In this document: piece after piece, positions 43,323 to 51,218 of the stretch
How positions within the stretch are numbered: position 1 is the stretch's first letter
Layout of the letters: the number at the start of each line of letters is the position of its first letter
Source of the DNA: Paenibacillus alginolyticus DSM 5050 = NBRC 15375
GTDB lineage: Bacteria > Bacillota > Bacilli > Paenibacillales > NBRC-103111
DNA: 56,812 bases
Reading direction: 5' to 3'
NCBI RefSeq assembly: GCF_000422905.1
Contig: NZ_AUGY01000046.1
Coordinates: 1 to 56,812 of the forward strand
The notes under the pieces: model-generated
The model's input: the letters and a program-made list of their open reading frames with translations, nothing else
Told to the model about the DNA's origin: nothing
Database searches by the model: none
Translations under genes and position numbers: made by a program

Positions 43323-44266
43323 CAGCGAAACCGATTAAACTTAGTGTTTTGGATTTGGTCCCCGTTTTTGATGAGGTTGATGCAACCTTCGCACTGGGAC
43401 AAGCTGTAGAGCTGGCTCAAGCAGCCGAAAGACTGGGATATTTCCGTTATTGGGTGGCGGAACATCATGATATGCCAGGGCTGGCATGCACCTCAACGGA
43501 TGTGCTTCTATCGCATATCGGTGCAAAAACACAGAGCATTCGTATCGGATCCGGGGCATTGCTGTTGCCGCATTATAAGCCTCTTAAAGTTGCAGAATCC
43601 TTTCATTTACTCGCTAGCTTGTACCCGGGACGAGTAGATCTTGGTTTAGGAAGGGCGCCCGGTGGTTCTGCTGAAGTCAGCCTCGCTCTCAGTGACAACT
43701 TTCTTGAAAATGTCTGGAAAATGCCAGAATTGCTCCGAGGAGTTTCCGAGTTATTGCAGGGGAGCTATGAATACGAAGGACGTCGGATTACCGCCCGCCC
43801 AACTCCATCCGTATCGCCAGAACTGTGGCTGCTAGGGACAAATAAGAAGAGCGCGGCTTATGCAGCTGAGTTTGGAACAGGTTATGTTTTTGGCCAGTTT
43901 ATGAGCGAAGTAGCCGGGGAGGAAGTATTAAGAGCTTACCGCGAAGCGTTTACTCCGTCAGCTCTTTCACCTGTACCGCGAGCGATCGTTGCCGTTGGTG
44001 TCGTTTGCGCGGAAACAGAGGAGGAGGCAGAGAGGCTGGCATCCTCGGGTACAGCTTTGTTTCAACAAGAAGCTTCCGCAGGGGAAAGGGCTCCGCTTTC
44101 GGAGCGTAAGCTGCTGATAGGCACGCCTGAGAGCCTAAAGAAAAAGCTCGAACAGTTATCTCACTTGTATGGCGTTGATGAATTCATTGTCGTTACGATG
44201 ATTCCCGACTATCGGAAACGGTTGCGTTCTTTTGAGCTGCTTGCCCATACATGCTCAATGGCTTAA
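43319..44266 (+). CDS. Luciferase-like flavin-dependent monooxygenase (LLM class)
   Basis: A 315-residue TIM-barrel FMN-dependent oxidoreductase with MsnO8-type N-terminus KLSVLDLVPVFDEV, ERLGYFRYWVAEHHDMPGLACTSTDVLLSHIGAKTQSIRIGSGALLLPHYKPLKVAESF and LYPGRVDLGLGRAPGG. Substrates of these enzymes are diverse and not predictable here. It overlaps the preceding small gene by four bases. The next gene on the strand begins 32 bases later. Confidence 0.92.
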   Translation: MTAKPIKLSVLDLVPVFDEVDATFALGQAVELAQAAERLGYFRYWVAEHHDMPGLACTSTDVLLSHIGAKTQSIRIGSGALLLPHYKPLKVAESFHLLASLYPGRVDLGLGRAPGGSAEVSLALSDNFLENVWKMPELLRGVSELLQGSYEYEGRRITARPTPSVSPELWLLGTNKKSAAYAAEFGTGYVFGQFMSEVAGEEVLRAYREAFTPSALSPVPRAIVAVGVVCAETEEEAERLASSGTALFQQEASAGERAPLSERKLLIGTPESLKKKLEQLSHLYGVDEFIVVTMIPDYRKRLRSFELLAHTCSMA

Positions 44267-44298
44267 TTCGTTTTATTATTAAAGCAGGGAGAATTCTC

Positions 44299-44733
44299 AT
44301 GAGTAATTCAGTAATCGTAATAGGAACGATCCTCATCGATTGTAAAGGTTTTGCGTCAACCCCTTATCTACCACGAAGAAATTTGGGCTCCGTTCGGTTT
44401 ATACACGGTGGTGTGGGGCGTAACGTGACGGAAAGCCTGGCCCGAATCGGGATCGATGTTGTTATGGCATCAACCGTCAACGCTGACAGTAATGGACAAG
44501 CTGTGGTGGAACATCTTCTAAAATGCGGTGCTGGTACGGATTATATCGTGCAAGTTCCGGAGCGAGGGATGGAACTATGGATGGCCATTCTGGATGAGAA
44601 CGGCCATCTGGCCGGGTCAATCTCAGACATGCCTGATCTTGCAGGATTGGAGAAGCTTATGGATGAGCAGCGCGATGGCTCCCTGGTCAGCATCCTTGCC
44701 CCTGATCTGCCGTTTATTCTCGAAATAATGTAA
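44299..44733 (+). pseudogene. PfkB-family carbohydrate kinase, C-terminally truncated
   Basis: The ATG at 44299 has GGGAG 7 bases upstream. The 144 residues (SNSVIVIGTILIDCKGF, VRFIHGGVGRNVTESLARIGIDVVMASTVNADSNGQAVVEHL) are the N-terminal part of PfkB kinases, which normally run to about 300 residues and end with the GAGD motif. Here the frame stops after LPFILEIM, so the catalytic part is missing. It is followed by a weak hairpin at 44736-44770. The intact relative at 54510-55610 is of the same superfamily. Confidence 0.7.
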
Positions 44734-45026
44734 CCGGATAGCTCTCCCATATATATAGAGGGCTATTTGCCATACCTCACATTGTTATCCCTATCTATTC
44801 CTCGCACGATCACTACATTCATACTCTCATGAAATTGGTCTCACTACTATGTGTGCAGGATTTGACGCTTACGAATGATTATGCATGTCTACTATCTCAC
44901 TCAAACAAACAACATCAAGAAAACATAGTCACTCACCAAAATTTACGCATTCCCCCACATTCTCACTCAACTCAGCAACAACGCAAAACAGGGATAAGCT
45001 TCCGCCTCCCCTCTAACCCCAACACA
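44734..45026. other. Intergenic region after the truncated kinase
   Basis: No gene is visible. A weak hairpin lies at 44736-44770 (ATAGCTCTC against GAGGGCTAT). A diverged copy of the repeat seen at 28530-28626 covers 44882-45020, with ATCTCACTCA occurring at 44890-44900 and CATTCTCACTCAACTCAGC at 44958-44976. Confidence 0.5.
44941..45020. repeat. Degenerate intergenic repeat, copy 2
   Basis: It matches 28530-28626 with CCCACATTCTCACTCAACTCAGC and GATAAGCTTCCGCCTCCCCT, and is followed at once by the second copy of the 94-bp repeat. Confidence 0.5.
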
Positions 45027-45120
45027 CAAGGATAAACGACTCCGTCGTCCTTCAGGGACGAGCGCGTTTGTCAAGGTAGATGCGAAGCAAAAGTATAAAG
45101 CTTATACTTTCTTATCTACT
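45027..45120 (+). repeat. 94-bp intergenic repeat, copy 2
   Basis: Same length and nearly the same sequence as 7973-8066; the hairpin loop differs (TTCA against CACT) while TCGTCC/GGACGA is kept. AAGTATAA and TTATACTT around a central GC make a second dyad here. Transcription is not shown. Confidence 0.75.
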
Positions 45121-45184
45121 CAAAAACAACCCGTTCGAGCGTTCACTCACCACAGGGCTTATCTGGTTTCTGTACAGTAAAAAT

Positions 45185-45646
45185 TCATTCACATATGGCC
45201 ACTCCAAAGGCATGATGCTCCCAGAAGACATCCTGAATTTGCTTGGTTGCCTCTTTATCACAAGCGACGAGCACAACAACTTCCGTCATTTTGTTTCGGG
45301 ATGGGAGATTCGTTTTCGCTTTCTTCTTTTTTTTATGAGCGATATCAATAAAGACCCCAATCGTGAAGCCCACAGCTGCGCCAATAAGGCCCCAAAGAAT
45401 GGCCCCTCCTTTTAAAATAAATCCATAGGTAGAGCCAACTACTGTGAGCGCCGTCGCGAGGGCAGTCCCCGCATCAAATAAACTTACGCCATCGGAGCGA
45501 TGGATCGTGTCGAACATCTTCGGTTTGTTAGGCTTCCCCTGCAAAGAAACGGCATAAATGTGTTCCTTTGGAATGCCCGCCTCTTCAAGAGCAGTAATCG
45601 CCAGCTCCAAATAGATCGAATGTTCAAATGATGCTATTACATGCAT
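45185..45646 (-). CDS. Small membrane protein with two helices
   Basis: A 153-residue protein starting MHVIASFEHSIYLELAITALEEAGIPKEHIYAVSL, resembling a small ferredoxin-like fold, then two hydrophobic segments (ALATALTVVGSTYGFILKGGAILWGLIGAAVGFTIGVFIDIA), a lysine cluster KKKKKAK and a final soluble stretch. I do not recognise the family; similar proteins are annotated as general stress or DUF-type. The ATG at 45646 has GAGGGTG 5 bases upstream. It lies 10 bases after the membrane protein gene, so the two are one operon. Confidence 0.7.
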   Translation of the reverse strand: MHVIASFEHSIYLELAITALEEAGIPKEHIYAVSLQGKPNKPKMFDTIHRSDGVSLFDAGTALATALTVVGSTYGFILKGGAILWGLIGAAVGFTIGVFIDIAHKKKKKAKTNLPSRNKMTEVVVLVACDKEATKQIQDVFWEHHAFGVAICE

Positions 45647-45656
45647 GGTGTCACCC

Positions 45657-46430
45657 TCATTTTCGAAGCGAAGATTTAGGAAATGGAAATTGCGGATGCT
45701 GATAGCCCTCTTGCAGCATGCAAGCCTGCTCGTGATCAAACAGCTTGTTATATTCAACCGTATTTACATAAGCATCGTAGGCGGAAAAACCGTAAAGTGA
45801 AGGCAAAAATAAGAGCCAATGCATATCCACCACACTAGCTGACCGTGTTAAGTCCCACATGAGTAAATAGTGAATTCCTTCAAGCAAATGAGAGAAATAG
45901 CAAAGCATAATCCAGTTCACTAATATAAAAAAAGCATTGATAATCCGATGGGAGTAAAGCTGTCCCACTCCCGGCATTAACAGGGACCAGACCATCGCTA
46001 GCCATGGCGAGCGTTTATCCAGATAGTTAATTTCCATACCGCCCATTTTGAAACAATCCATGGGGGCCTTTTCCCTCTTGGCCAAAATAAACTGATGATT
46101 CATATCCACGGACGTTCGATAACTGTCGTAGATCGCAAATAAATAAACAGGCGCATAAAGCGACATCCACCGAATATTCAGCACCTCATTGGCTTTCTCG
46201 AATTGACCAGTGAAGGTGTATACAATTGCTTCGTTCAAATGCATCTGGGAATTAATCAACATTTCCCAGCCAATGAGGATAAAGCCGCGGAAATACTTGG
46301 ATAGCAGTAAATGACCAAAGCCCGGAAAGGCTGCGGCCCACCATGCAATAATGAGTGGATTGCGCAAATGCAATTGGGTAATCCCTAATAAACCGACATA
46401 GGCAATTTGACGGCGTGGCTTGGTTCTCAT
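45657..46430 (-). CDS. Membrane protein with duplicated PGxGxL helices
   Basis: A 257-residue protein with two related units: PLIIAWWAAAFPGFGHLLLSKYFRGFILIGWE at about residue 25 and LAMVWSLLMPGVGQLYSHRIINAFFILVNWI at about 145, each a PGxGxLY-like turn between helices as in TM2-like proteins. It has about five or six membrane segments. The function is unknown. I choose ATG 46430, with AAGGA upstream; an ATG at 46439 is too close to it. Confidence 0.7.
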   Translation of the reverse strand: MRTKPRRQIAYVGLLGITQLHLRNPLIIAWWAAAFPGFGHLLLSKYFRGFILIGWEMLINSQMHLNEAIVYTFTGQFEKANEVLNIRWMSLYAPVYLFAIYDSYRTSVDMNHQFILAKREKAPMDCFKMGGMEINYLDKRSPWLAMVWSLLMPGVGQLYSHRIINAFFILVNWIMLCYFSHLLEGIHYLLMWDLTRSASVVDMHWLLFLPSLYGFSAYDAYVNTVEYNKLFDHEQACMLQEGYQHPQFPFPKSSLRK

Positions 46431-46503
46431 GTGCAGCATCCTTAAGAATCAGTTTCCAATAATGCTATTATCTTCTTTCAAATGTAAGATATACATTTCG
46501 GAT

Positions 46504-46536
46504 TTGACAATTGATTTTTAGTACCGTATAGTACTA
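46504..46536 (+). promoter_or_regulatory. tetR promoter with overlapping operator
   Basis: A near-consensus promoter: -35 TTGACA (46504-46509), 17 bases, -10 TATAGT (46527-46532). The operator TTAGTAC-N6-GTACTA (46518-46536) covers the -10 box. The transcript start would fall at about 46539, one base before the ATG at 46540, so the mRNA would be leaderless. Confidence 0.75.
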
Positions 46537-46539
46537 TTT

Positions 46540-47121
46540 ATGAAAAAACAAAAAAAATTAACCAACCGTGATCTCGTGATGCAAGCGGCAACGGACTTGT
46601 TCCTGACAAAAGGCTACTTAGCAACCAGCATGGACGAAATCGTTGCCGTGAGCAAAGTGTCCAAAACGAACATTTATTATTATTTCAAAAGTAAAGAAGA
46701 CTTGCTGACCGCAATTCTCGAACAACTTATTCACACCTATAACGAGATGATCCAAAAGACCGTGTCACGTTCGGAATTAAGTGTGCAGGAGCGCTTCACC
46801 GCTCTCCTACAAGTGCTGACAGGGCTTGAATGGACTTCCTTAGGCGGATGCCCGTTTCTCACCCTGTACACACAGATGCCGCAGGATGCAGATGTATTGC
46901 GGGAGAAAGTGAGCGTTTTTTTCCGGGAGCAAATGCTTACGGTGGAAGCCCTGCTCATCGAGGGTGTTCGTAACAAGGAGTTTTCAGCCACCCTGCCGAC
47001 AAAAGCTACGGCTCAATTGATCGTTTCGACGATTGAAGGCGGACTGTTCCTACAGCATGCAAGCCAAGATCCAGCCATGCTCAGTCAAACTCTTTCTACT
47101 TTAGCCTTGTTGCTAAAGTAA
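46540..47121 (+). CDS. TetR-family transcriptional regulator
   Basis: A 193-residue regulator. The N-terminal helix-turn-helix RDLVMQAATDLFLTKGYLATSMDEIVAVSKVSKTNIYYYFKSKEDLL is complete, followed by an alpha-helical ligand-binding domain. No ribosome binding site precedes the ATG, and the promoter places the start at the mRNA 5' end, so translation is probably leaderless. It lies 61 bases upstream of the SDR-hydrolase gene and has an operator of the same type in front of both genes; autoregulation and control of the fusion gene are inferred. Confidence 0.92.
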   Translation: MKKQKKLTNRDLVMQAATDLFLTKGYLATSMDEIVAVSKVSKTNIYYYFKSKEDLLTAILEQLIHTYNEMIQKTVSRSELSVQERFTALLQVLTGLEWTSLGGCPFLTLYTQMPQDADVLREKVSVFFREQMLTVEALLIEGVRNKEFSATLPTKATAQLIVSTIEGGLFLQHASQDPAMLSQTLSTLALLLK

Positions 47122-47136
47122 TTTTTTTAATCATGA

Positions 47137-47156
47137 TTAGTACTATTTAGTACTAA
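47137..47156 (+). promoter_or_regulatory. TetR-type operator upstream of the SDR-hydrolase gene
   Basis: TTAGTAC (47137-47143) and GTACTAA (47150-47156) are perfect arms with a 6-base spacer, the same design as at 46518-46536. This is 27 bases before the ATG at 47183. Confidence 0.7.
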
Positions 47157-47182
47157 AAAACAACGAGAGGCAGGTCATTTAG

Positions 47183-49057
47183 ATGACACATATTTTCATC
47201 ACTGGCGGTACAGGTTTCATAGGTTCACAAACGTTAGAGCAGCTATTCCGTGAGGATCATACCGTTTCGGTGCTCGTTCGTTCCAAAGCCCGGTGGGAGC
47301 AGATCCGCAAGCAATTAGATGGGCTCAGTAGCAATGGTCGGGAGGGAAGTAACGTGGGAAATGAGCGAATCTCCCCGGTTATCGGAGATTTAAGCTTGCC
47401 CTGCCTTGGATTAAGCGCGTCTGACTTGGCGTTGGTGCTGAAGGCAGATGTAATCATTCACGCGGGTGGACCGATGGATATTCGGATCGGGGAGTCCGAG
47501 GCCCGTGCGGTTTTCCTGCAAGCCGCCGAGGAAATGCTAAACTTGGCTTCGCAAATTCAAACAAGCAAAGGTTTGCAGCATTTCATCCATATTGTCGGCT
47601 TCAAAAGTCCATTTACAGCTGATAATTTCCACAATCCAGCACCTATCATTGCTAGTTTAGAACAGGATTCTCCTTACGAGCGCATGAAAATTCTAGCTGA
47701 TTTGCGTATTCGCCAAGGAGCGCAGCAGCTAAATTTCCCTCTATCTGTCGTCCATCCAAGCGTTCTGATTGGCAGCTCAGAGCACGGGGATACCCAGCAA
47801 ACAGGCGGACTCGGTATTCTCGTACGGGCCACCGCGCGTAGGTTGATGAGTATCACACCGGGAGGGAACTCCCATTGGCTGCCCCTCTTTCATATCAATC
47901 ACGCCGCTGAGTTCATTAGCGCTCTGGCGAAGGAATCGAATCCTGTTAGTCAAACCTACTACTTGCTGAACGAAAAGAAGCATAGCCCCTCGATGACAGA
48001 GCTCGTGTCGGTCATAGCCAAGGAACTTCGTGTTAGTAAACCATGGGGAGCCATCTCACCAAAATTGTTGTCAAAGGTTCTTGGGAGCCCACTTGGACGG
48101 AAAATCGGAATTCCAAAGGAATCCCTCGATTTCATCGTGGATGTCAATCAAGCCTATCCCCTAACTGCGGCACAAGACATGCAGAGAAAGTACGGATTGG
48201 AACATGCGGTAAACGCCTCGATTATGCCGCATACCATCTCGGATCTCGACTTTCGTCTTGTTCATTCCCACCCTCAGGCAGAAGGATATTTAAGGGGTAA
48301 AAGAGGGCCTTTGGCCACACTGGAACGGGTGGGATCCGACAAAGGGAAGGCTCCGATCTTGTTCGTTCATGGCACTCTAAGCGGAGCTGACTGCTTGCTC
48401 CCGCTGGCCGAGCAATTCCCTGAGTCTTCCGTCTGCCTGGTCGATCTCCCAGGCTTCGGCCGTTCGCCCTATCACCACCGTCCCGATGTGATAGAAGGGC
48501 ATATCGAATCGCTTGTCCAAGCGATTCGGTCTTTCGAGACCCCGGTTACGCTCGTGGGGCACTCGCTGGGCGGCCTGCTCGCCGCCCACGCCTACGCTCG
48601 CGTACCGGAACAGATCCACAGGCTGCATCTGCTGCAGCCTGCACTGTGCAGCGTGCTGCGGAGGTACCGCAGCGCGCGAATCAACGAAGCCGCGCTGCGT
48701 ATGCTGCGCGCGGCCAGCTTGCGGAAGCAGCTGCTGGCGCAAAGCTGCTTCACGGACATAAGTGACATACCGCCTGCGTATGTCACTTATGTCCTGGCCG
48801 AGCTGCAGTCGCCGCGTGTGCGGAAGACGACTGCCGAGACCCTCTCTGCGCTGACGCGCGCAGAGAGCTTCACACAGCTGCAGCCCGATGCGCAGCTGCT
48901 GCAGGAAGCGTCGATCCTGTGGGGAACCCAGGATCGGGCGCTTCACCTACCGGAGCGCTTTCGCTCCGCGCGCACGGTGGAGATAGCGGCTGCTCACCAC
49001 TTCCCCATCTCGCATCCGGCGCTGACCGCTCAGATCCTGAGGCAGCAAGGTGTATAA
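47183..49057 (+). CDS. SDR-type NAD(P)-dependent epimerase/reductase fused to an alpha/beta hydrolase
   Basis: A 624-residue fusion. The N-terminal extended SDR has FITGGTGFIGSQ (GGTGFIG, residues 8-14), VIIHAGGP and a YERMK-like catalytic Tyr-Lys segment; the thioester-reductase/epimerase type fits. From about residue 380 an alpha/beta hydrolase follows: PILFVHGTLSGADCL, VDLPGFGRSPYHH, the nucleophile elbow GHSLGG with Ser461, ILWGTQDRALHLP (acid) and AAHHFPISHP (His). Residues 48560-48960 are GC rich. A perfect 17-bp inverted repeat lies within the hydrolase coding part at 48754-48794. Downstream is a strong terminator. The substrate is unknown; a hydrophobic ester or thioester is inference. 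Confidence 0.85.
   Translation: MTHIFITGGTGFIGSQTLEQLFREDHTVSVLVRSKARWEQIRKQLDGLSSNGREGSNVGNERISPVIGDLSLPCLGLSASDLALVLKADVIIHAGGPMDIRIGESEARAVFLQAAEEMLNLASQIQTSKGLQHFIHIVGFKSPFTADNFHNPAPIIASLEQDSPYERMKILADLRIRQGAQQLNFPLSVVHPSVLIGSSEHGDTQQTGGLGILVRATARRLMSITPGGNSHWLPLFHINHAAEFISALAKESNPVSQTYYLLNEKKHSPSMTELVSVIAKELRVSKPWGAISPKLLSKVLGSPLGRKIGIPKESLDFIVDVNQAYPLTAAQDMQRKYGLEHAVNASIMPHTISDLDFRLVHSHPQAEGYLRGKRGPLATLERVGSDKGKAPILFVHGTLSGADCLLPLAEQFPESSVCLVDLPGFGRSPYHHRPDVIEGHIESLVQAIRSFETPVTLVGHSLGGLLAAHAYARVPEQIHRLHLLQPALCSVLRRYRSARINEAALRMLRAASLRKQLLAQSCFTDISDIPPAYVTYVLAELQSPRVRKTTAETLSALTRAESFTQLQPDAQLLQEASILWGTQDRALHLPERFRSARTVEIAAAHHFPISHPALTAQILRQQGV
48754..48794. repeat. Perfect inverted repeat inside coding sequence
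   Basis: Bases 48754-48770 and 48778-48794 are perfectly complementary 17-base arms with a 7-base loop. The region encodes residues TDISDIPPAYVTYVL of the hydrolase domain. It could fold into a very stable hairpin in the mRNA. Confidence 0.85.
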
Positions 49058-49062
49058 TCGCA

Positions 49063-49122
49063 AGAACTCGATTCTCCCTGCCGCTGCACGGCATGGATCT
49101 CAATCGAGTTCTTTGCTTTTTT
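49063..49122 (+). terminator. Rho-independent terminator after the SDR-hydrolase gene
   Basis: AGAACTCGATT pairs with AATCGAGTTCT around a long loop that contains a small inner hairpin, then CTTTGCTTTTTT. Confidence 0.75.
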
Positions 49123-49235
49123 CCTGTAGTCATTTTCCTGTAGACATACACCCATCTCCTTCCCTTCGAATAAGGTAAAGAAAAAAGTAGGCTCGAAAGT
49201 AACGCCTTTGCTTACGAAGAAAGGGAGGAATCCTT

Positions 49236-50525
49236 ATGCAAATCCACGTTGTCCAGAAGGGACAGACGTTATACCGCATTGCGCAAACGTATGGCGTGTC
49301 GGTAGATACAATCGCAACAGCCAATGAGATGACCCCCAGCCAATCCCTGGTCATAGGACAGGCATTGGTCATTCCGATTGCTGGCTCGTACTACTGGGTA
49401 CAGCCGGGTGAAGGGCTTTATATGATTGCCCGAAAGCTAGGAATCGATCTGCATACCCTTGCCTCCGTCAATGGACTAACCATGTATCAATCTTTACCTG
49501 TTGGCTTTCGCCTTTATATCCCGCCAACCCCGCGTAAACAGGCAGAAGTGAATGCCTATTTAGAACCTCGCGGGACTGACGTCTCGCCCGTCCTCATTCA
49601 ATCCGCCAAGGAAGCAGCCCCTCATCTGACCTACTTAGCTCCATTCAGCTTCCGTATTAAACGGGACGGCACCCTCCAAGCCCCGCAGCTGGACGATCTT
49701 AGCGGGATTGCCTCGCAGAATGGCGTCACCATGATGATGGTTGTGACCAATCTCGAAAAGGACCAATTCAGCGCTGAGCTCGGACATATCATCCTCACGG
49801 ACGAAACCGTTCAGAATCATCTGCTTCAGAACATTAAAAGCACTGCCAAACAATATGGATTCCGCGATATCCATTTCGACATTGAGCATCTGTTCCCCGA
49901 TGATCGTGATGCCTACAATCGCTTTCTTCGTAAAGCGGCGGAACAAATCCATCAAGAAGGCTACTTAATGTCAACGGCGCTCGCGCCAAAAACGAGCGCC
50001 ACTCAAGCCGGTGCCTGGTACTCTGCGCACGATTACAAAGCGCATGGCCAGATCGCCGATTTCGTCGTCATCATGACGTACGAGTGGGGTTATAGCGGCG
50101 GACCGCCTATGGCCGTTTCCCCCATCGGTCCCGTGCGCAAAGTGTTGGAGTACGCCATAAGCGAGATGCCCGCTTCCAAAGTCATGATGGGCCAAAATCT
50201 GTACGGCTACGATTGGACGCTGCCCTATGTCAAAGGCGGTCCCTTTGCAAAGGCTGTCTCTCCGCAAGCGGCTATTGATCTGGCCCGCAAGTATCATGCG
50301 CAGATCCTATACGATTACACGGCGCAAGCCCCGCACTTCAACTACTGGGACGATGCTGGCAAAGAGCATACGGTCTGGTTCGAGGATGCTCGCTCCATTC
50401 AAGCGAAATTCCGCTTGTTGAAAGAGCTTGGCTTGCGAGGCATTAGTTACTGGAAGCTTGGTCTTAAATTTCCGCAAAACTGGCTGCTGCTTGAGGAAAA
50501 TTTTAAAGTCGTGAAAAGATCTTAA
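49236..50525 (+). CDS. LysM-GH18 spore peptidoglycan hydrolase, YaaH/SleL-like
   Basis: A 429-residue protein. Two LysM modules (QIHVVQKGQTLYRIAQTYGVSVDTIATANEM..., YYWVQPGEGLYMIARKLGIDLHTLASVNGL) occupy residues 1-110, followed by a GH18 barrel with the catalytic acid in GFRDIHFDIEHLFPDDRDAY (a DxxDxE variant). These enzymes, like YaaH and SleL, cut spore cortex peptidoglycan during germination as N-acetylglucosaminidases. No signal peptide is visible, as is usual for such spore coat proteins. RBS GGGAGG is in place. A strong terminator follows. Confidence 0.92.
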   Translation: MQIHVVQKGQTLYRIAQTYGVSVDTIATANEMTPSQSLVIGQALVIPIAGSYYWVQPGEGLYMIARKLGIDLHTLASVNGLTMYQSLPVGFRLYIPPTPRKQAEVNAYLEPRGTDVSPVLIQSAKEAAPHLTYLAPFSFRIKRDGTLQAPQLDDLSGIASQNGVTMMMVVTNLEKDQFSAELGHIILTDETVQNHLLQNIKSTAKQYGFRDIHFDIEHLFPDDRDAYNRFLRKAAEQIHQEGYLMSTALAPKTSATQAGAWYSAHDYKAHGQIADFVVIMTYEWGYSGGPPMAVSPIGPVRKVLEYAISEMPASKVMMGQNLYGYDWTLPYVKGGPFAKAVSPQAAIDLARKYHAQILYDYTAQAPHFNYWDDAGKEHTVWFEDARSIQAKFRLLKELGLRGISYWKLGLKFPQNWLLLEENFKVVKRS

Positions 50526-50554
50526 CATCCGCTGGAAGTAGCGCAATTAGGCTC

Positions 50555-50592
50555 AAATAAGAAGGCAGGTTATTCTTGCCTTCTTATTTTTT
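50555..50592 (+). terminator. Rho-independent terminator after the LysM-GH18 gene
   Basis: AATAAGAAGGCA pairs with TGCCTTCTTATT around a short loop, with a T tract of six. Confidence 0.85.
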
Positions 50593-50636
50593 GCTTGCTA
50601 TCGAGGCAAGGAAAAGTCACCAAACCTCTAGGCTGC

Positions 50637-50811
50637 GGAACGTAGATGCGTTATTTTGTGAATTCTGCGCTTAAAATCGAATGAGAGGAACGTATGGACG
50701 CTATTTGATCAAAGGAACGATCTTGAGGCCAAAAACAGTGAAATAAGACATCCTCGTTCCTCTTCCTCATGATTTCGGGGGTTTTTCGTCCAAATAACGA
50801 ATCGACGTTCC
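50637..50811. repeat. Intergenic element with three 20-base GGAACGT units
   Basis: The pattern GGAACGT-N5-CG(T/C)TATTT occurs at 50637-50656 and 50687-50706 on the + strand and at 50792-50811 on the - strand, so the element is bounded by inverted copies. The middle part also has inverted similarity (AGAGGAACG against CGTTCCTCT). It has no coding frame and looks like a small non-autonomous repeat. Confidence 0.6.
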
Positions 50812-51218
50812 CCGTGCAGAAGAGTTCTTTTTAATTCACTCGAAAACGGACAAGCGCTTGCTGAAGCTGTTCCGCCATATCAAATTCATGACCCTGACCC
50901 ACTTCCGCGAAAAATGTCGATTGATTGCAACTTTTGTCAAAAGTCAACCGTCTTAGGTAAAGTAAATTCTACCAATTGGTCTAACTATTTAATAGATTTG
51001 TAAAATAAATATTAAACGAACGTAAAGAAATTGTTTTTTCGTTTATTTAATTGTTTTTATGTTGCAATCTAAGGGGCTTGATCATTATTAGCCGCTGATG
51101 AATTCGGGTATATTTGGTGACTACTATTCAATTTCCCGGCGTTTATTCCGATAATAGTCAGGTTCCATAATTTTCATATACATAATCATTGAGGAACTTA
51201 ATCGGAGGGAAACAGAGC
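50812..51218. other. Intergenic region before the Ig-repeat gene
   Basis: At 50831-50923 on the minus strand an open frame ends RFRVN and contains AEQLQQALVRF, reminiscent of the end of a methyl-accepting chemotaxis protein; there is no start, so at most it is a remnant. Bases 50960-51060 are very AT rich (poly-T/A), as expected for a promoter region, but I cannot name the boxes of the downstream gene. Confidence 0.4.

Noticed and set aside
50831..50923. Chemotaxis receptor gene
   Set aside because: Only about 30 codons resembling the end of such a protein are present with no start; at most a remnant, and the resemblance is weak.
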